A DNA stretch of 64,000 bases from Aselliscus stoliczkanus (Eukaryota; Chordata; Mammalia; Chiroptera; Hipposideridae): contig CM066730.1 in assembly GCA_033961575.1 (NCBI GenBank), positions 134,984,523 to 135,048,522 of the forward strand, written 5' to 3'. Shown in pieces: positions 42,971-53,785 of the stretch (positions are counted from its first letter, which is position 1; each line of letters opens with the position of its first letter). The position numbers and the translations under genes are program-made. The notes beneath the pieces were generated by a model, which was given only the letters and a program-made list of their open reading frames with translations, had not been told where the DNA came from and did not search any database.

Positions 42971-44079
42971 GATAGGTGGTTACATGTTCTGCATTTGAAA
43001 AATAAGAGAATTTGCACCTAAGAAGAACTTTGAGATTATGTATTGTTTACTAACAAAGATAATTAGAAATAAAATTCTGGATAATATTTAGTGGTTTTTT
43101 TTCATGCAAGAACATTTAAAACCCTTTATATAATTTTACATATAATTTTTGAGTTCTAATAAATGACATAGCCTATAATTGATTGAGAAAAACAAATAGT
43201 CAAAGAAAGGAATCTCTATTTTCTTCCACAATTGAAACTTGCCAAGATTTCTACACTGCTAATACAAAACATAGTTGTTTGTAACCTTTGTATTGTTTTA
43301 TAATGATCTTTATCCTTGTATGTATTACTCTTGCATTTCTTAATTTTGTAATGCCATTTTTCTTTGTTATGTTTTTATTCACATAAAAGACAAAGAAATC
43401 TGAATGTTTTCAGAAAAATCTTTAACATTGTATGGGAAAGCATCATATCCAAATATGTATTGTTACTCAACATTGCAAAAGTACATTTAAGTACGTTTTT
43501 AAAAAATTCCTGGTTTGCATTTTAAACATTAATTCTCATGGTAAGCATAAATAAATATTGAAGAAAATGGTCATTATGTAATTAAACAGAAATTTGAAAA
43601 TAATACCAATTTGGAGGTGACCAGCATTTGATACTTGTAAAATCGGTACCTTCTATAGGGGGGAAAAAAACCAAAACTAAATTAAACTAAAAGCACAAAT
43701 ATTTAGATTTCTCTACTTTCAAATTCAATGAGCTAGGTAAATAAATGTTGGTATAACCACAATCAGAATATACTAATTATTGAAAACCACTTCCCTTCCT
43801 TTGCAAATCTTCTTTTCAGCATGACTACCAAAAATCAAATCTTGAGGGAACTTTGGTTAACTTTAAATCACATAGCTCATTGTTCTTGGAGCAAACCGAT
43901 TTTTTTATTTATTTATTTTTTTTTTATCGTTAATGTCAAGCAAACATTTATTTCAGGTGCAAAGCCTCAGGATATGTTAGTGAAAACAGTGGCTGGGCTG
44001 TGCTAGTGCTTACTGCCCACTAAGTGGGTGGGAAAAGGGTGTTGTGACCCTCTTACCCTTCCCACCAGTCTCCCTAACA
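42971..44079. other. Unique AT-rich sequence, no gene seen
   Basis: Strongly AT-rich (for example 43130-43560). No repeat family or exon recognised. 43905-43927 is a T-rich low-complexity patch. Confidence 0.5.
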
Positions 44080-44400
44080 GCTTTGGCCTTCGGGTCAGCT
44101 CAATTTCCCCTCCACTGAGTGGCCATTACGGTGCCTGCTCTGTGATAAATGCTTTTTGTAAGAGACTGCATTGCCGGCAGCTAGCGCTAGGGAAGTCTGC
44201 CACCCCGGCCAGCCAGACAAACTAACATGCTGGCCCGCGATGGGCCTGTTACCTAGCAACGTGCCTGGCCTCACCAAAATGAATAGACCCACAAACAAAA
44301 ATGAAAAGGAGATAAAACGAGTCAAAGTACAAGGGGCGAGGAGGTTAATATTCCTCAATCGAATAACTTCGTTTCGAAGAATTGCATTTTAACCTTTTTT
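44080..44400. promoter_or_regulatory. Candidate regulatory element with an RFX X-box
   Basis: A repeat-free, CpG-retaining block in AT-rich surroundings. GTTACCTAGCAAC at 44248-44260 fits the X-box pattern bound by RFX factors (RYYNYY, one-nt spacer, RRNRAC). A TTCGAA-rich patch follows at 44357-44380. No convincing exon, although short opposed frames (65-87 codons) cross it. Function is inference. Confidence 0.38.
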
Positions 44401-44584
44401 TTCAAAGCCGAAGGTGGAGACATGTTTTGGAAATTAAATTAAGCCACATTTGTATTTTTTAAAAATGCGTTCTTTTATGTAGCGTTTGTTTCCCCCGCCC
44501 CTCCATAATTTTCTTACTTTCTCTTAAAGTAGAAGAAGAAACTACATGAGAGTGCAACACTGGATATATAAATATCTACTTTTC

Positions 44585-44690
44585 CTAGATCATCTTGCTG
44601 TGTGACTTTGGGCAGGTAGCTTGGGTTTTCTGTTGCCCAATTTCCTTGTTGCTAAAAGATGATGGCAGGTATAATTTATTAAACACAATA
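44585..44690 (+). repeat. MIR SINE fragment
   Basis: 'cttgctgtgtgactttgggc', 'aggtagcttgggttttctgt', 'aatttccttgttgctaaaag' is sense MIR core. Confidence 0.75.
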
Positions 44691-44877
44691 AGAGGGTGAG
44701 GTGTAATGTTTTATGCCAGGGAAAGAGACTCATTTTCCTTAAATTTGAACACAACAAACTCTTACTCAACAACTAATTTGCCTTATAAATTATTAAAAAC
44801 TGCTCAATTAAATAAAAGGCTTTTAGCTTTCAGGGTGGCTCCCAAGTTTTTAAGCCAATTTGTGTACATATATGCAA

Positions 44878-44935
44878 TTTTGAGCCTCTATTATGTACCA
44901 GGCACCATACAAGGCCCTTTAAAAATATGTACTAG
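44878..44935 (-). repeat. MIR SINE scrap, antisense
   Basis: 'tgagcctctattatgtacca' and 'ggcaccatacaaggcccttt' resemble antisense MIR 3' end. Confidence 0.55.
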
Positions 44936-45114
44936 TGTTTGTTAGGTAAAATGAAATGAATGGATCAGTCCAGATTCACTCAAAAAAGTCATTTGACAAA
45001 AATTTTCTTTGTGTCTACCAACCCAAGGATCTCGATACTGCCTACCTACTGCTATAAACAGAAATATAATTATAGAGATATAAATGCAGTATTCAAATAC
45101 CCCTCTTGTCATCC

Positions 45115-45535
45115 TTCCAATCACTGGCCTTGTTCAAGCTACCACCTAATTTGGTTTCCTAACCAGTTTCCCTACTTTTAAGCTTCTCCCCTATAGTACA
45201 CGTTCTGCCAAAGTTAGTCGCAAAGTTATCTTGGGTCCTTTGCTTAAAATCTTTGTTTGGTTCCCTGTTGTCCAAACTCCTTATTGTGACTCATGATGCC
45301 TTTCACAATCTGTCTCATCTCTGACACTGGGGCATTGTAGTCACAGAATTACTCTCGGTTCCCTAGACACACCAAGCTCACGAGCTCCTTCCTGCCTTGG
45401 CATCTACTGTTCCTTGTGTTGAGAATGTGCTTCCCAGTCTCACTTCTCCATCCAGAAAACTCCTGGTCCTTCCTCAGATTTAGGTCCCAGGCATCTCTCC
45501 TACCCTCAGGCACATCCCTCCAATATGCCTGCATA
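45115..45535 (+). mobile_element. L2 LINE region
   Basis: 'ccaaactccttattgtgact', 'catgatgcctttcacaatct', 'gctccttcctgccttggcat' and 'gaaaactcctggtccttcct' run in L2 order. The terminus appears at 45700-45870 after a MIR fragment. Confidence 0.8.
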
Positions 45536-45539
45536 TGTC

Positions 45540-45700
45540 TCACCTTCTCTATCCCCATCCGTAAACTGGCATTAATAACAGTGCCTACTTCTTAGGCTGC
45601 TGTGAGGAGTGGATGAGTTAATAACATAGAAAGTGCTTAAAACCAAGCATGGCATGTTGTAAACACCCAATAAACATAGCTATTGTTGCTCTTATTATGA
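45540..45700 (+). repeat. MIR SINE fragment inside L2
   Basis: 'tccccatccgtaaactggca', 'cttaggctgctgtgaggagt', 'agtgcttaaaaccaagcatg' is sense MIR, placed between two parts of L2. Confidence 0.75.
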
Positions 45701-45870
45701 AATCTTTAATATAGTAGTTGCATGATAATCACTGTTCACATATTTGTGTTACCCCTCAAATGACAAAATTTTCTTGAGAGCATCCCCTGTGTTAGACATT
45801 TGTTTGCCATTATAGTAGGTGCCCAATAAAAGTTGTTGCAAGAATGAATGAATGAATGAATGAATGAAGT
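45700..45870 (+). mobile_element. L2 LINE terminus with (GAAT)n
   Basis: 'ttttcttgagagcatcccct', 'gtaggtgcccaataaaagtt' and five to six GAAT units at 45842-45868 are a preserved L2 end. Confidence 0.85.
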
Positions 45871-46594
45871 AAATCAATGCATAATGTTTCTAGAGCTGCC
45901 TCGGTTAATGAGGGATTTTGTTCCCTTTATGGTTTAGTATCCTTTCTCTTGAAAACAAACTTTTCACACCTAGTAAATTTTCCTCAAGAGGCTTCTGGTT
46001 TTAGGATGTTCACTAATATAAGTGTTCTTTTCTCCATCTTCTACCTCTATTGGAAAACCATCATAAACTATCTTTTATTACAAAGCTGAACTTGGACACT
46101 TGAATTCCAGAGTTGCCTGGAAAACCCCTGTAAAGTGATTGTGCTATTTTTTGTTTCATGGCTGTTAGATTTAGCTTCACTGTAGATTGCCTGTAAACTT
46201 TACAGGGTTCAATCTTTAAGCCAGCACTCGGACTTCTTACCTACTTCTCTTTTGTATTAGAAAATACAGAATCAATATTATATTTTAAAATATTTAAAAA
46301 TATGCTTATTTATCTATCTGCTACAAAACCTCATGTTGAGCACAAGTCATTATTTTTAAAAGTAGTCATAAAGTTGTGGCTTGACCATAGAATAAAATTA
46401 CAGGGACTTACAGAGTGCATATGACATTGATTGGTGTATAGTATTAAAAAGCAAGCAGGTGAAGAGAGCAGAACATGTGCTCTTTCCAAACAGAGAGAAA
46501 TTACTTCCCAGTGAACACCTGTAGAAGACAAAACTTTCTGGTAAACTTAAAATCCTGACAAACCTGTTTTTCTTTTTTTTTAACCTTCAAGAGA
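45871..46594. other. Unique sequence, no gene seen
   Basis: Frames at 45877-46089 and 46331-46531 have no motif. Confidence 0.5.
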
Positions 46595-46835
46595 GGCAGA
46601 CTGGACTCGTGCAAAGAGCTTAGAGTTTGGAGCCACGCTAATCTGAAAACAAGCCTCGTTTTGCTGTTTTAACAAGACAGGTTAAACTGTCTGAGGTGCT
46701 TAAGCTTCCTGACCATCAGTTTCCTTATCTGTAAAACGGGCATCTTCCTGCCACAACTTCTATGAAGACATATATGACCACATATAAAACACCAGGTACA
46801 GTGAGTGTACAGTAGTTACTCAATAATTACTAGCT
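46595..46835 (+). repeat. MIR SINE
   Basis: 'agagcttagagtttggagcc', 'catcagtttccttatctgta', 'aaacgggcatcttcctgcca' and 'tagttactcaataattacta' are sense MIR in order. Confidence 0.85.
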
Positions 46836-47090
46836 CCCTCCCCAAATCTCTTTTCTTTTGTTCTTTCTGTTCCCTTCTAATACAAACTCCCCCCAGACAC
46901 ACCATCCTAACTCTGTCCCTGAGCCTTTTCTGTCACCACTATTCTGGCCCTCAGGGACTGGACTCTTTTTCAAGGCTCTGGTCACCAAATAATCCTTTTC
47001 CCTTGGTTCCCTTAGAGATGCTGGAGGATATCAAAAAAGGCTCTACTGAGGGGGGAAACATGAAGAGTACAAGAAATATATCAATTACTG
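46836..47090. other. Unique sequence, no gene seen
   Basis: Pyrimidine-rich. The 113-codon frame from 46805 is built on this composition and on the MIR behind it. Confidence 0.5.
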
Positions 47091-47094
47091 GCTT

Positions 47095-47168
47095 ACAAAG
47101 CAGTTCTATAATTTGGGACTTGAACCCTGGCTGTTTGTGCTTCTGAGCCTGCACTTTGAACTATGTCT
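47095..47168 (-). repeat. MIR SINE head fragment, antisense
   Basis: 'atttgggacttgaaccctgg', 'ctgtttgtgcttctgagcct', 'gcactttgaactatgtct' matches the head of antisense MIR. Confidence 0.7.
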
Positions 47169-47379
47169 ACCCACAAAGACAAAGGGTTGTTTGGGAACAA
47201 CAACATGAGACTGGAGAGGGTACTGGATGAGTCAGGTTGAGTTGGAATTCCCCCTCAATCACAGATATTTAGGGAAGCCCTCCATGGGCCTAATCGAGTT
47301 TATGCTGGTGCGGCTGTGACAAAGGTGGACAGGGCCCTCAGCCTCGTGGAACTCCTTGTCCACTTAGTGTCCCCGACTA

Positions 47380-47635
47380 CCAGTGTCTTCACCCATAGAG
47401 TGGGGATAAGAGCCCCACTTCACCCTGTAGTGGATAAAAATGGAATAATGTTAAGAGACTATTGAGCACTTCACTTGTATGCGGAGGGCTTTGTATACAT
47501 TGTCTTATTTCATGCTCCTAGTCACTTTGATGTTATTTTCCACAGAGAAACTGAGGCCACTTGCTCAGATCAGCCCAGGGTGGCCTCTGAAATAGGGTTG
47601 TCTGCTGCCAGTGCAGACACCATGCTAAATGAATG
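47380..47635. repeat. Two MIR fragments, facing
   Basis: Sense piece 47380-47460 ('tcttcacccatagagtgggg', 'ataagagccccacttcaccc') is followed by an antisense piece 47461-47635 ('tattgagcacttcacttgta', 'cacagagaaactgaggccac', 'cagcccagggtggcctctga'). Confidence 0.75.
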
Positions 47636-47696
47636 AGAAGCAGCTGGTGGAGCGCTGGGCATAGGCCATAGGCCGTGCCCCATGAGTCAACAGTCC

Positions 47697-47750
47697 TTCT
47701 CTCTTCCTTCCTTCCTTCCTTCCCTCCTTCCTTCCTTCCTTCCTTTCTTT
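47697..47750. repeat. (CTTC)n microsatellite
   Basis: Degenerate CTTC/TTCC repeats with a single CCCT interruption. The opposed open frames of 79-102 codons here result from the repeat. Confidence 0.93.
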
Positions 47751-47799
47751 TGTGCTTTCCTTTTCCTCCTCACTCTTAGGTGCCCAGACAGTGAGAACA

Positions 47800-47851
47800 C
47801 AGGAGAGAGAGAGGGAGAGAGGGAGAGAGGGAGGGAGGGAGAGAGAGAGGA
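47800..47851. repeat. (GAGAGG)n-type purine tract
   Basis: Purine-only run of GAGAGAGGGA units about 50 nt after the CTTC array. The two tracts are on opposite strands in purine content, so they can pair intramolecularly. Confidence 0.93.
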
Positions 47852-48089
47852 GAAACACAGACACAGTGCACTTGACTTTTTTCCTTATGGTGGCCCTACA
47901 GCCAGTACCTATATTCATTAAGTCTCCCTGCAATCAGTTTGCGTTTCCCAAACTTCGGTAATTAAGAAGATCCTGTAATTATATTTGTGAACTTTAAGTG
48001 GTTTCAATCTCTCTTCCTTTCTCAGTTTCCACTTTTTAATTTGTTGCCTTGTCCCTCACTCTTTTTTTTCTCATATGCCCACGCCCAGG

Positions 48090-48260
48090 CCCGTGATAAT
48101 GAATGGACTCATACTAATTATTAGGCTGTGATTCCATCAAAAGGCTTGGATGCGGCTGCTGTTTCCATCAGTGGCTTGAGCAAAGCTCCAGGGGTTTATA
48201 ACTCATCAGCGTCTTGATGGAAATTTGGCCTGGCAATCAGGATCTAATTGTTGTGGATGC
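48090..48260. promoter_or_regulatory. Candidate conserved non-coding element
   Basis: Repeat-free block with paired, opposed TAAT homeodomain cores in CTAATTATTAG (48114-48124), GC-balanced flanks, and 'gatgcggctgctgtttccatca' with a similar, partly inverted 'tcttgatggaaatttgg' 60 nt on. Only sequence texture supports this. Confidence 0.35.
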
Positions 48261-48585
48261 TGTACACATGTTGCTCTAGAGAAAAATAACTTCAGAATCA
48301 CTTGCTCTCTTTTAGTGATTACTGCTGATATATGTCTCCTAGGTCTGAAATTACCATTTATAGGTAAGTTTGAAAAATGTCTTAGCAGCTTAGAATGACA
48401 ATGACTTACATGTAGGATAGATCCTGAAAAGGGAGCTCTTTGTGATAAGAAATTATCTTTCATTGACTCTAATTGACTATTTCACAAGATTTCTAGGAAC
48501 TGAATCAGTTACTACAAAAAGAAAATACAGACACGAAGAGCGTAAGACTTGGAAACGGAACATGCTGTATCTATCGTCAGGGACA
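48261..48585. other. Unique sequence, no gene seen
   Basis: Antisense 85-codon frame 48206-48463 has no motif. Confidence 0.5.
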
Positions 48586-48808
48586 CAGGTACCAATATTT
48601 AATGAGCACCTTCGTTATATAACCATTATTTAACCCTCATAACAACAACCCTGCAGGTCATTCATATTAGCTCCATTTCCCAGATGAGAGAAATGAAGCC
48701 CAGAAAGATTAAGCGACCTGCATAAGTCCTCTTGGCTAGGAGGTGGGATTCTAGCTCAGGTCTGTGTGACTCCAAAGCCATTGCTATTCCACTGCACTAT
48801 ATCCAGAG
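48586..48808 (-). repeat. MIR SINE, antisense
   Basis: 'caatatttaatgagcacctt', 'aaccctcataacaacaaccc', 'ctccatttcccagatgagag', 'aagattaagcgacctgcata' and 'gctattccactgcactatat' form a nearly complete copy. Confidence 0.88.
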
Positions 48809-49185
48809 GGTAGAAAGTTACAACAGTTGGTCTAGCTAAGCCATTGGCATTGGGGCGGAAGGGAGGGTGGGATGAGCGATAATAAAATTGCTGCAGGGAG
48901 TGAGGAGGGAAATTAGTCCTAGGTAAAGAGGTGAAAAACGCTGGGAAGCCTTAGTTGTAATCTTAGGGGAGGGGCTGCAGCGGGGAATTCAGTCCAAGGT
49001 GGTCGGAAAGTCTGAGAGGAGCAAGGCTGGGTATCGGGGATCCTCAGGACGGGATGGAGATGTGCTCCTCAGACCACAGAGAATAACACTGGAATGGAGA
49101 TTGTGGAAGAGGTGCTAAGAGATGGCTAGCTGGGGGCCTAATTACCAAGAAGGTTGGCAGTGGCTAGGGAGGATTCAAAGAAATA
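48809..49185. other. Unique purine-rich sequence, no gene seen
   Basis: GGGA/GAGG-rich on the plus strand. No repeat family recognised. Confidence 0.5.
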
Positions 49186-49300
49186 GAAAACCCATGGTTC
49201 CTGCCCTCAGGGAATTCAGTGTGATTGGACAAATTATGTGTGCACTTACACTGTAAAAAATCACAAGGTACGGCCACATGGGAGAAGTGTAAAAGAGTGG
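49186..49300 (-). mobile_element. L2 LINE fragment, antisense
   Basis: 'ccatggttcctgccctcagg', 'gaattcagtgtgattggaca' is antisense L2. Confidence 0.68.
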
Positions 49301-49394
49301 AAAGAAGTGAAAACAGTGTGTTAACTCCCTCCCTCCTTCCCGTTTGTTCCAAGCATAGAGAGCAGCACTATAATGGTACTAAGGGGCCCTTCCT

Positions 49395-49763
49395 GACATA
49401 AGGAGGTACTTGCCTTTTTCTCCTGCTCTCCTTTACCGCCCCTCTCCTCCATATAACAGCCACAGGGACTCCTCTGTCTCTGTTATGCCGTCTCTCACTT
49501 CCAGAACATAGCACATGCCAATCTCCACCTAGAACACTCTTTGCCTGACTACAGCCAGTCTCCAGGTCTTAGCACAGTCCTGATTTCCAGGGAGCCTCCT
49601 CTGAGCCTGCCCCTGGCAGCTGGGGTCTTTGCTCCCAGGTATAATGTAAACTCTGTAAGGGCTGGCACCAGGTTTATTTTGTTCACTGTGGTATTCCCAC
49701 ATCTGGCACAGTAACTCGCAGAGAGTTGGTGCTCGATGCATATTTGTTGAATGAATGAATGAA
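49395..49763 (+). mobile_element. L2 LINE 3' region
   Basis: 'ccacctagaacactctttgc', 'tccagggagcctcctctgag', 'taaactctgtaagggctggc', 'tctggcacagtaactcgcag' and terminal 'ttgttgaatgaatgaatg' are a good L2 match. Confidence 0.88.
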
Positions 49764-49794
49764 TTCTTTAGTCATTCAGTGTGTACTATAGTGC

Positions 49795-49983
49795 TGGGAA
49801 CTCTTCAAAGAGTTAGACATTGTTCTAAGAGTTTTACGTGTATTAACTCCTCTAATCCTCATTATAACCCCATGAGATGGGAACTATTACCATCCCCATT
49901 TTACCCATGAGGAAATGGAGGCACACAACCTAGGGAGTCTAGTGCCAGAAACGGTACTCTTATCCACTACACTATACTGTCCT
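49795..49983 (-). repeat. MIR SINE, antisense
   Basis: 'taactcctctaatcctcatt', 'ccatccccattttacccatg', 'aggaaatggaggcacacaac' and 'tcttatccactacactatac' are antisense MIR. Confidence 0.87.
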
Positions 49984-50284
49984 AAGGTTAGTCTCAGGCA
50001 GGAATACATTGGAGCTGTAGGAATTGCTACTGTGTTATTTTCCTGGAGTCATATATCTTGCCCTTATAGGGTCTACTGAGTCCATTTTTTTTGTTTTAGG
50101 CCTCGAATAGGGCTGTTCATGTAAATTCTGCTACAAGAAGCTCCAATTCAGGTGAAGTCCTGGACTAATATCATCACTGTCGCTTCTAAAGAGGAAGGGC
50201 AATCAGAGACACTTCCAGAAATATGAGGGGGGTTCAAGGAGCCCACCTGTCCTCTCTCTAGAAGATGAGAGGGTGTATGTTAAC
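49984..50284. other. Unique sequence, no gene seen
   Basis: Nothing recognised. Confidence 0.5.
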
Positions 50285-50544
50285 AAACCAGTTGGACTGC
50301 ATGGGATGGTGGGCTATGCCCACCTGCAGCTAAGATTGAACAGGGCACCTTGAGCTGAGCTGCCCTGAGCTGCCGACGGGTGGCAGGATGGCAACTGGAC
50401 TTGGAGCTGAGCTAGCTGTGCCCTCCACAGCTAAGACTGAAGGACAGCTTGGTTGTTCTCCTTCCCCAATCCCCTTCCTCAATTCCCCAATAAAATCTTA
50501 AAAAACAAAACAACAAACAAAAAACAAAAACAAAACCAGTTGGA
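50285..50544 (+). mobile_element. 5'-truncated VES-related SINE
   Basis: Element 50297-50532. It lacks a head and begins inside the body with 'gcatgggatggtgggctatg', continues 'caccttgagctgagctgccc', 'acttggagctgagctagctg', and ends 'caattccccaataaaatctt' plus an A-rich tail with CAAA repeats (50498-50532). The target duplication AAACCAGTTGGA at 50285-50296 and 50533-50544 is perfect, so truncation occurred at insertion. The tail is the one used by the composite SINE at 26903. Confidence 0.92.
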
Positions 50545-50839
50545 TGCATTGCTACTAAATATCATTCATAACAGCACGTGCTATAATTCACATCCTTTCA
50601 GAAAGGCACAACATATTAGCGAGTGCTCGTAATTGAGCGCCCAACACCTGCAGGTGAGAAAACACAGATGGAATCACTCCACTATCAGGAGATTTGGTTA
50701 CATGTGAACTGGGCAAAGGAGACGGAGGGGTTAAAACAACACTGCTCTGCCTAGCAATTCTGTTCATAGCTGCTGCAGAAACAAAAATGGCCAGCAAATG
50801 TACTCAGGTTGCCTCCAGACCTACCGGTTCCCGGCTTGC
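50545..50839. other. Unique sequence, no gene seen
   Basis: Antisense frame 50588-50797 has no motif. Confidence 0.5.
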
Positions 50840-51450
50840 TTAAAACCATGTCAATAACACAAGGTTTGCCCATGGAGCCCATACTACATTGTGTTTCTTA
50901 ATAATGTGTGCTGCTTGGCTGTTTTGTTCTGTTGAAGCACCAAAGCCTCTCCAGCAGCCGCTGGGTGCCAGGCTTTGAGCCAGGCATTGAGCTCGTCCAG
51001 TAGATGCTATTGGCACCCCACCCATAGCCATTGGCACTCACCTCCATTGGCTGAATGCTGCTCACAGCAAGCACCTGTAACTCAGCCCGAGGGCTTTTTC
51101 AGGTCACAGGAGCACACTTGACTTGTGAGAAGAGCAAGCCAGAAATTCTGGAGAGCTCATACCCCTGGGAGCAGCCCTCAACCAATAACAGATGGGGAGT
51201 TGGTGGATAAGTGCTCCAGCCCTCTCACCCCTGCGTGAGAGGGACAAAGCTGGGACATGTTCCACACTGTCTCCCAAGCTCTCCAGAGTGATTGGTAACC
51301 TGCTTGAGAACACACTTATTAGCTTCTTTCCCTCTATTTCCCCTCCTCACTCCCTGCCTGGTGTTCTCTGGGACCATCTTCCAAATAAACTACTTGCACA
51401 TGAATGTTTGTCTTAGATTTCGCTTCTGGGAAAACCTAAATAAGACAGGT
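50840..51450 (+). mobile_element. Possible ancient LTR, family unassigned
   Basis: The end 'ccaaataaactacttgcaca' (51380-51399) with an AATAAA signal, then 'cttctgggaaaacctaaata' and 'agaca', is like the 3' ends of old ERVL-class LTRs. The upstream GC-richer 50900-51300 would be its U3. No retroviral gene is next to it. It may instead be partly unique DNA. Confidence 0.42.
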
Positions 51451-51454
51451 AGGC

Positions 51455-51690
51455 CCTGGGCACATAGAGACAATCAAGGTGGTCTCTACCTTCAAGGTGT
51501 TCCCAGTCTAGAGGATGAGAAAGACAAAACAAATCAGTGATTATAAACGTGTGGAAAATGCTATAGGAGAGGCATATATAGGGGGTTATGGAATACAGAG
51601 AAGAATCACAGAAGACTCATGGGAGTGTGTAGGTGGTTATGTGGAGCAGTCAAAGAGAGCTTGCAGGAGGAGGCAAGATGTGTTAATTGC
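51455..51690 (-). mobile_element. L2 LINE fragment, antisense
   Basis: 'ggtctctaccttcaaggtgt', 'tcccagtctagaggatgaga', 'tggaaaatgctataggagag' and 'agagcttgcaggaggaggca' follow antisense L2. Confidence 0.7.
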
Positions 51691-52127
51691 TCATTTCAAG
51701 GATAAGCATCACGCTATAAAATAGTTTGATATTTGTAGAATAAATGATCTGTAAAACAGCTCTTGTGTATCAATACAGTTATAGAAACACTATAAAATGA
51801 AAATTTCAATAAATCAGGCTTTTAGATCTCTAACGGTTTGTATTCTGAGAAAATACTTCTATAATGTATGTGTGTTGGTTGCTATCATTCCTGTGCACCT
51901 GGGTTCCTGTAAACACATCTTCCCAGGCACAGTATGGGGCTGCAGTCAGGATGGACAAACAAGCACGCCGACATTTGTGCTCTGAAAGCCCTTTGTACGA
52001 GTACCTCTCCCAGTTCATTGTATTTTTTCTTTATATGTTGCTTCTTGACACCCACCACATGTCTTTGGTGGTGCTCCCCATTGTTTTTCTTGGCTAATTC
52101 AAAACAATTCATTATTGAATACTTTTT
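51691..52127. other. Unique sequence, no gene seen
   Basis: Several overlapping frames of 62-81 codons on both strands (51797-52179) have no domain or shared codon bias. Confidence 0.5.
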
Positions 52128-52608
52128 TGTGCATAGCTTTTATTTATTTATTTTAAAAAAGATTTTATTGGGGAGTTAGGGGAGGGAATAGAGTAGGGGA
52201 ATCAGGGAAGAGGAACAGACAAGTTGCTGTCCTTTTGTTCTTCAGTCTAGTTATGGGGAACGTCACTTCACTGGCCCATGTTGGTATTGTGATCATTGTG
52301 CTCTTCCCGGCTGAGGCAGATTGGTTGCCAGCCATTGGATGGCCGCTCACAGCGGCTCGCTGCTGGTCACTCACGCTGGCTGCCAGCCACTCATGGTAGC
52401 TTATGGCAACCCACAGCAGCTTAGCCGTTGCTGGCCACTCACAGCAGTCCAGCTCCAGGTTGAGCTGTTGTTCACCATCTTAGCTGTAGAGGGCACAGCA
52501 TCACTGGCCCATGTGGGATCCCAACCAGTGGCCCTGCTGCTGAGAGCTCACGCTCCCAAGCCAACTCTTAGCCAATGCACCACTCGGCCAGTCCTGTGCA
52601 TAGCTTTT
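52128..52608 (-). mobile_element. Full-length GGCCGGCC-type SINE, variant centre
   Basis: Element 52142-52594, minus strand. Plus-strand start 'aaaaaagattttattgggga', GC-rich body at 52310-52450, a variant central part ('caccatcttagctgtagagg', 'ccagtggccctgctgctgag') like the one in 33283-33400, and head complement 'caccactcggccagtcc'. The target duplication TGTGCATAGCTTTT (52128-52141 and 52595-52608) is perfect. The 127-codon frame at 52321-52704 reads across it and is not a gene. Confidence 0.94.
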
Positions 52609-52712
52609 GAAGATTTGCCACTAAACTCTGAGTTCCATGAGGGCAGGGAGGTTTCTGTTTTGTTCTTCATTGTATACCTGGATATCAGTAAATGTGTTGA
52701 ATGAGTGGATAA
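52609..52712 (+). mobile_element. L2 LINE terminus
   Basis: 'ctctgagttccatgagggca', 'tgttcttcattgtatacctg' and 'gtaaatgtgttgaatgagtg' are the L2 end; the SINE is inserted just upstream. Confidence 0.78.
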
Positions 52713-53559
52713 TTGTAAGATTAAATGTCTAAGAGCTCCTTGTAGAGAAAGGCAAGGCCTTATGATCACTGGTCCATAGCACATGGCCAATAATTAGTTT
52801 ACCAAATTATTATTTTTTTGAATCCAGTTATTAAAAAATATTCTATATTAATGATAAAAAGGGTATTAGAGCAGGATGTTTAGTACTCTTTAAATTTTTT
52901 TCTTTTCTTGGTTGCCCCTTTTCTGCAAACAGAACATAATTTCCATAATTACAAGTGGTTGCCACAGAGTTTCTAGGTTAATTGCCCTACGTCTTAGGCT
53001 GTCTTGGGCAGATCCCAGAAGCTCTTTCAGTTGCATCATCAGAGCCTCAGAAGATGATTGGACCTGGAATCCAAGTTCATGTTGAATAGAGCAGACACTG
53101 CCAGTATAATTACCCAAATGAGAGCCTGGCCAGACTGCCAAGGGTTAGCCTCTTGACTCCTCACACAAGTCCAGTTTTGACAGGTGGTCAGGTTACTTTC
53201 AGAAAGGAAATAATCTTTCTCCAAAGTGAGTTGCTAAATGTCCCAAAGAGAAGCCATGCAAGAAAGCTGGTTCCCAGAACTTGTGAAAGCAGCATGCCTG
53301 TATCCAGCTTTAACTGGAGTCCTCTCTTGGCAGGACTCCCATCGGGATGGAACCTTTCTGAGGAGATGTTTTAATCTCCCTTAAGAAGGCCTGTGCTGCT
53401 GGGAGATCACAAGCCGTGGACACGAGCTGGAAGATTGCTTACTCCAAACCCTTGCCTACCAACTGACCCTTAAGTAAACCCTCGAACAACAGTCATGGCT
53501 TTGTGGTAAGGACTTTCACACTTGACTTTAAGCATATCCTGAGGGTGAAAAAGAATAAT
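52713..53559. other. Unique sequence, no gene seen
   Basis: No recognised feature; short opposed frames at 52890-53374 lack motifs. Confidence 0.5.
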
Positions 53560-53785
53560 CATACTAACAATGATAATAATTAGTATTTATTGAGCTGTAT
53601 GTGCATTATCTCATTTAATTCATAAAACATCCCCATGAGGTAGGTATTGTTATCGTTCACATTTTACAGGTGAGGAAACAGGCTTAAAAAGATTAAGTAA
53701 CTTGTCCCAGACCACATAGCTAGTCAGTGGTGGCTGGGATTTAAAACAAGACATGTGATTCCAGGGTCATCTGCTCTTGGGCCCA
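53560..53785 (-). repeat. MIR SINE, antisense
   Basis: 'ttagtatttattgagctgta', 'attatctcatttaattcata', 'acattttacaggtgaggaaa', 'acttgtcccagaccacatag' and 'tggctgggatttaaaacaag' are a well preserved copy. Confidence 0.9.

Noticed and set aside
46805..47146. A 113-codon frame
   Set aside because: Begins in the 3' end of a MIR and continues in pyrimidine-rich DNA, which suppresses stops. It ends in another MIR.
52321..52704. A 127-codon open frame
   Set aside because: It starts in the body of a SINE bounded by a perfect target duplication and leaves it into L2 sequence.
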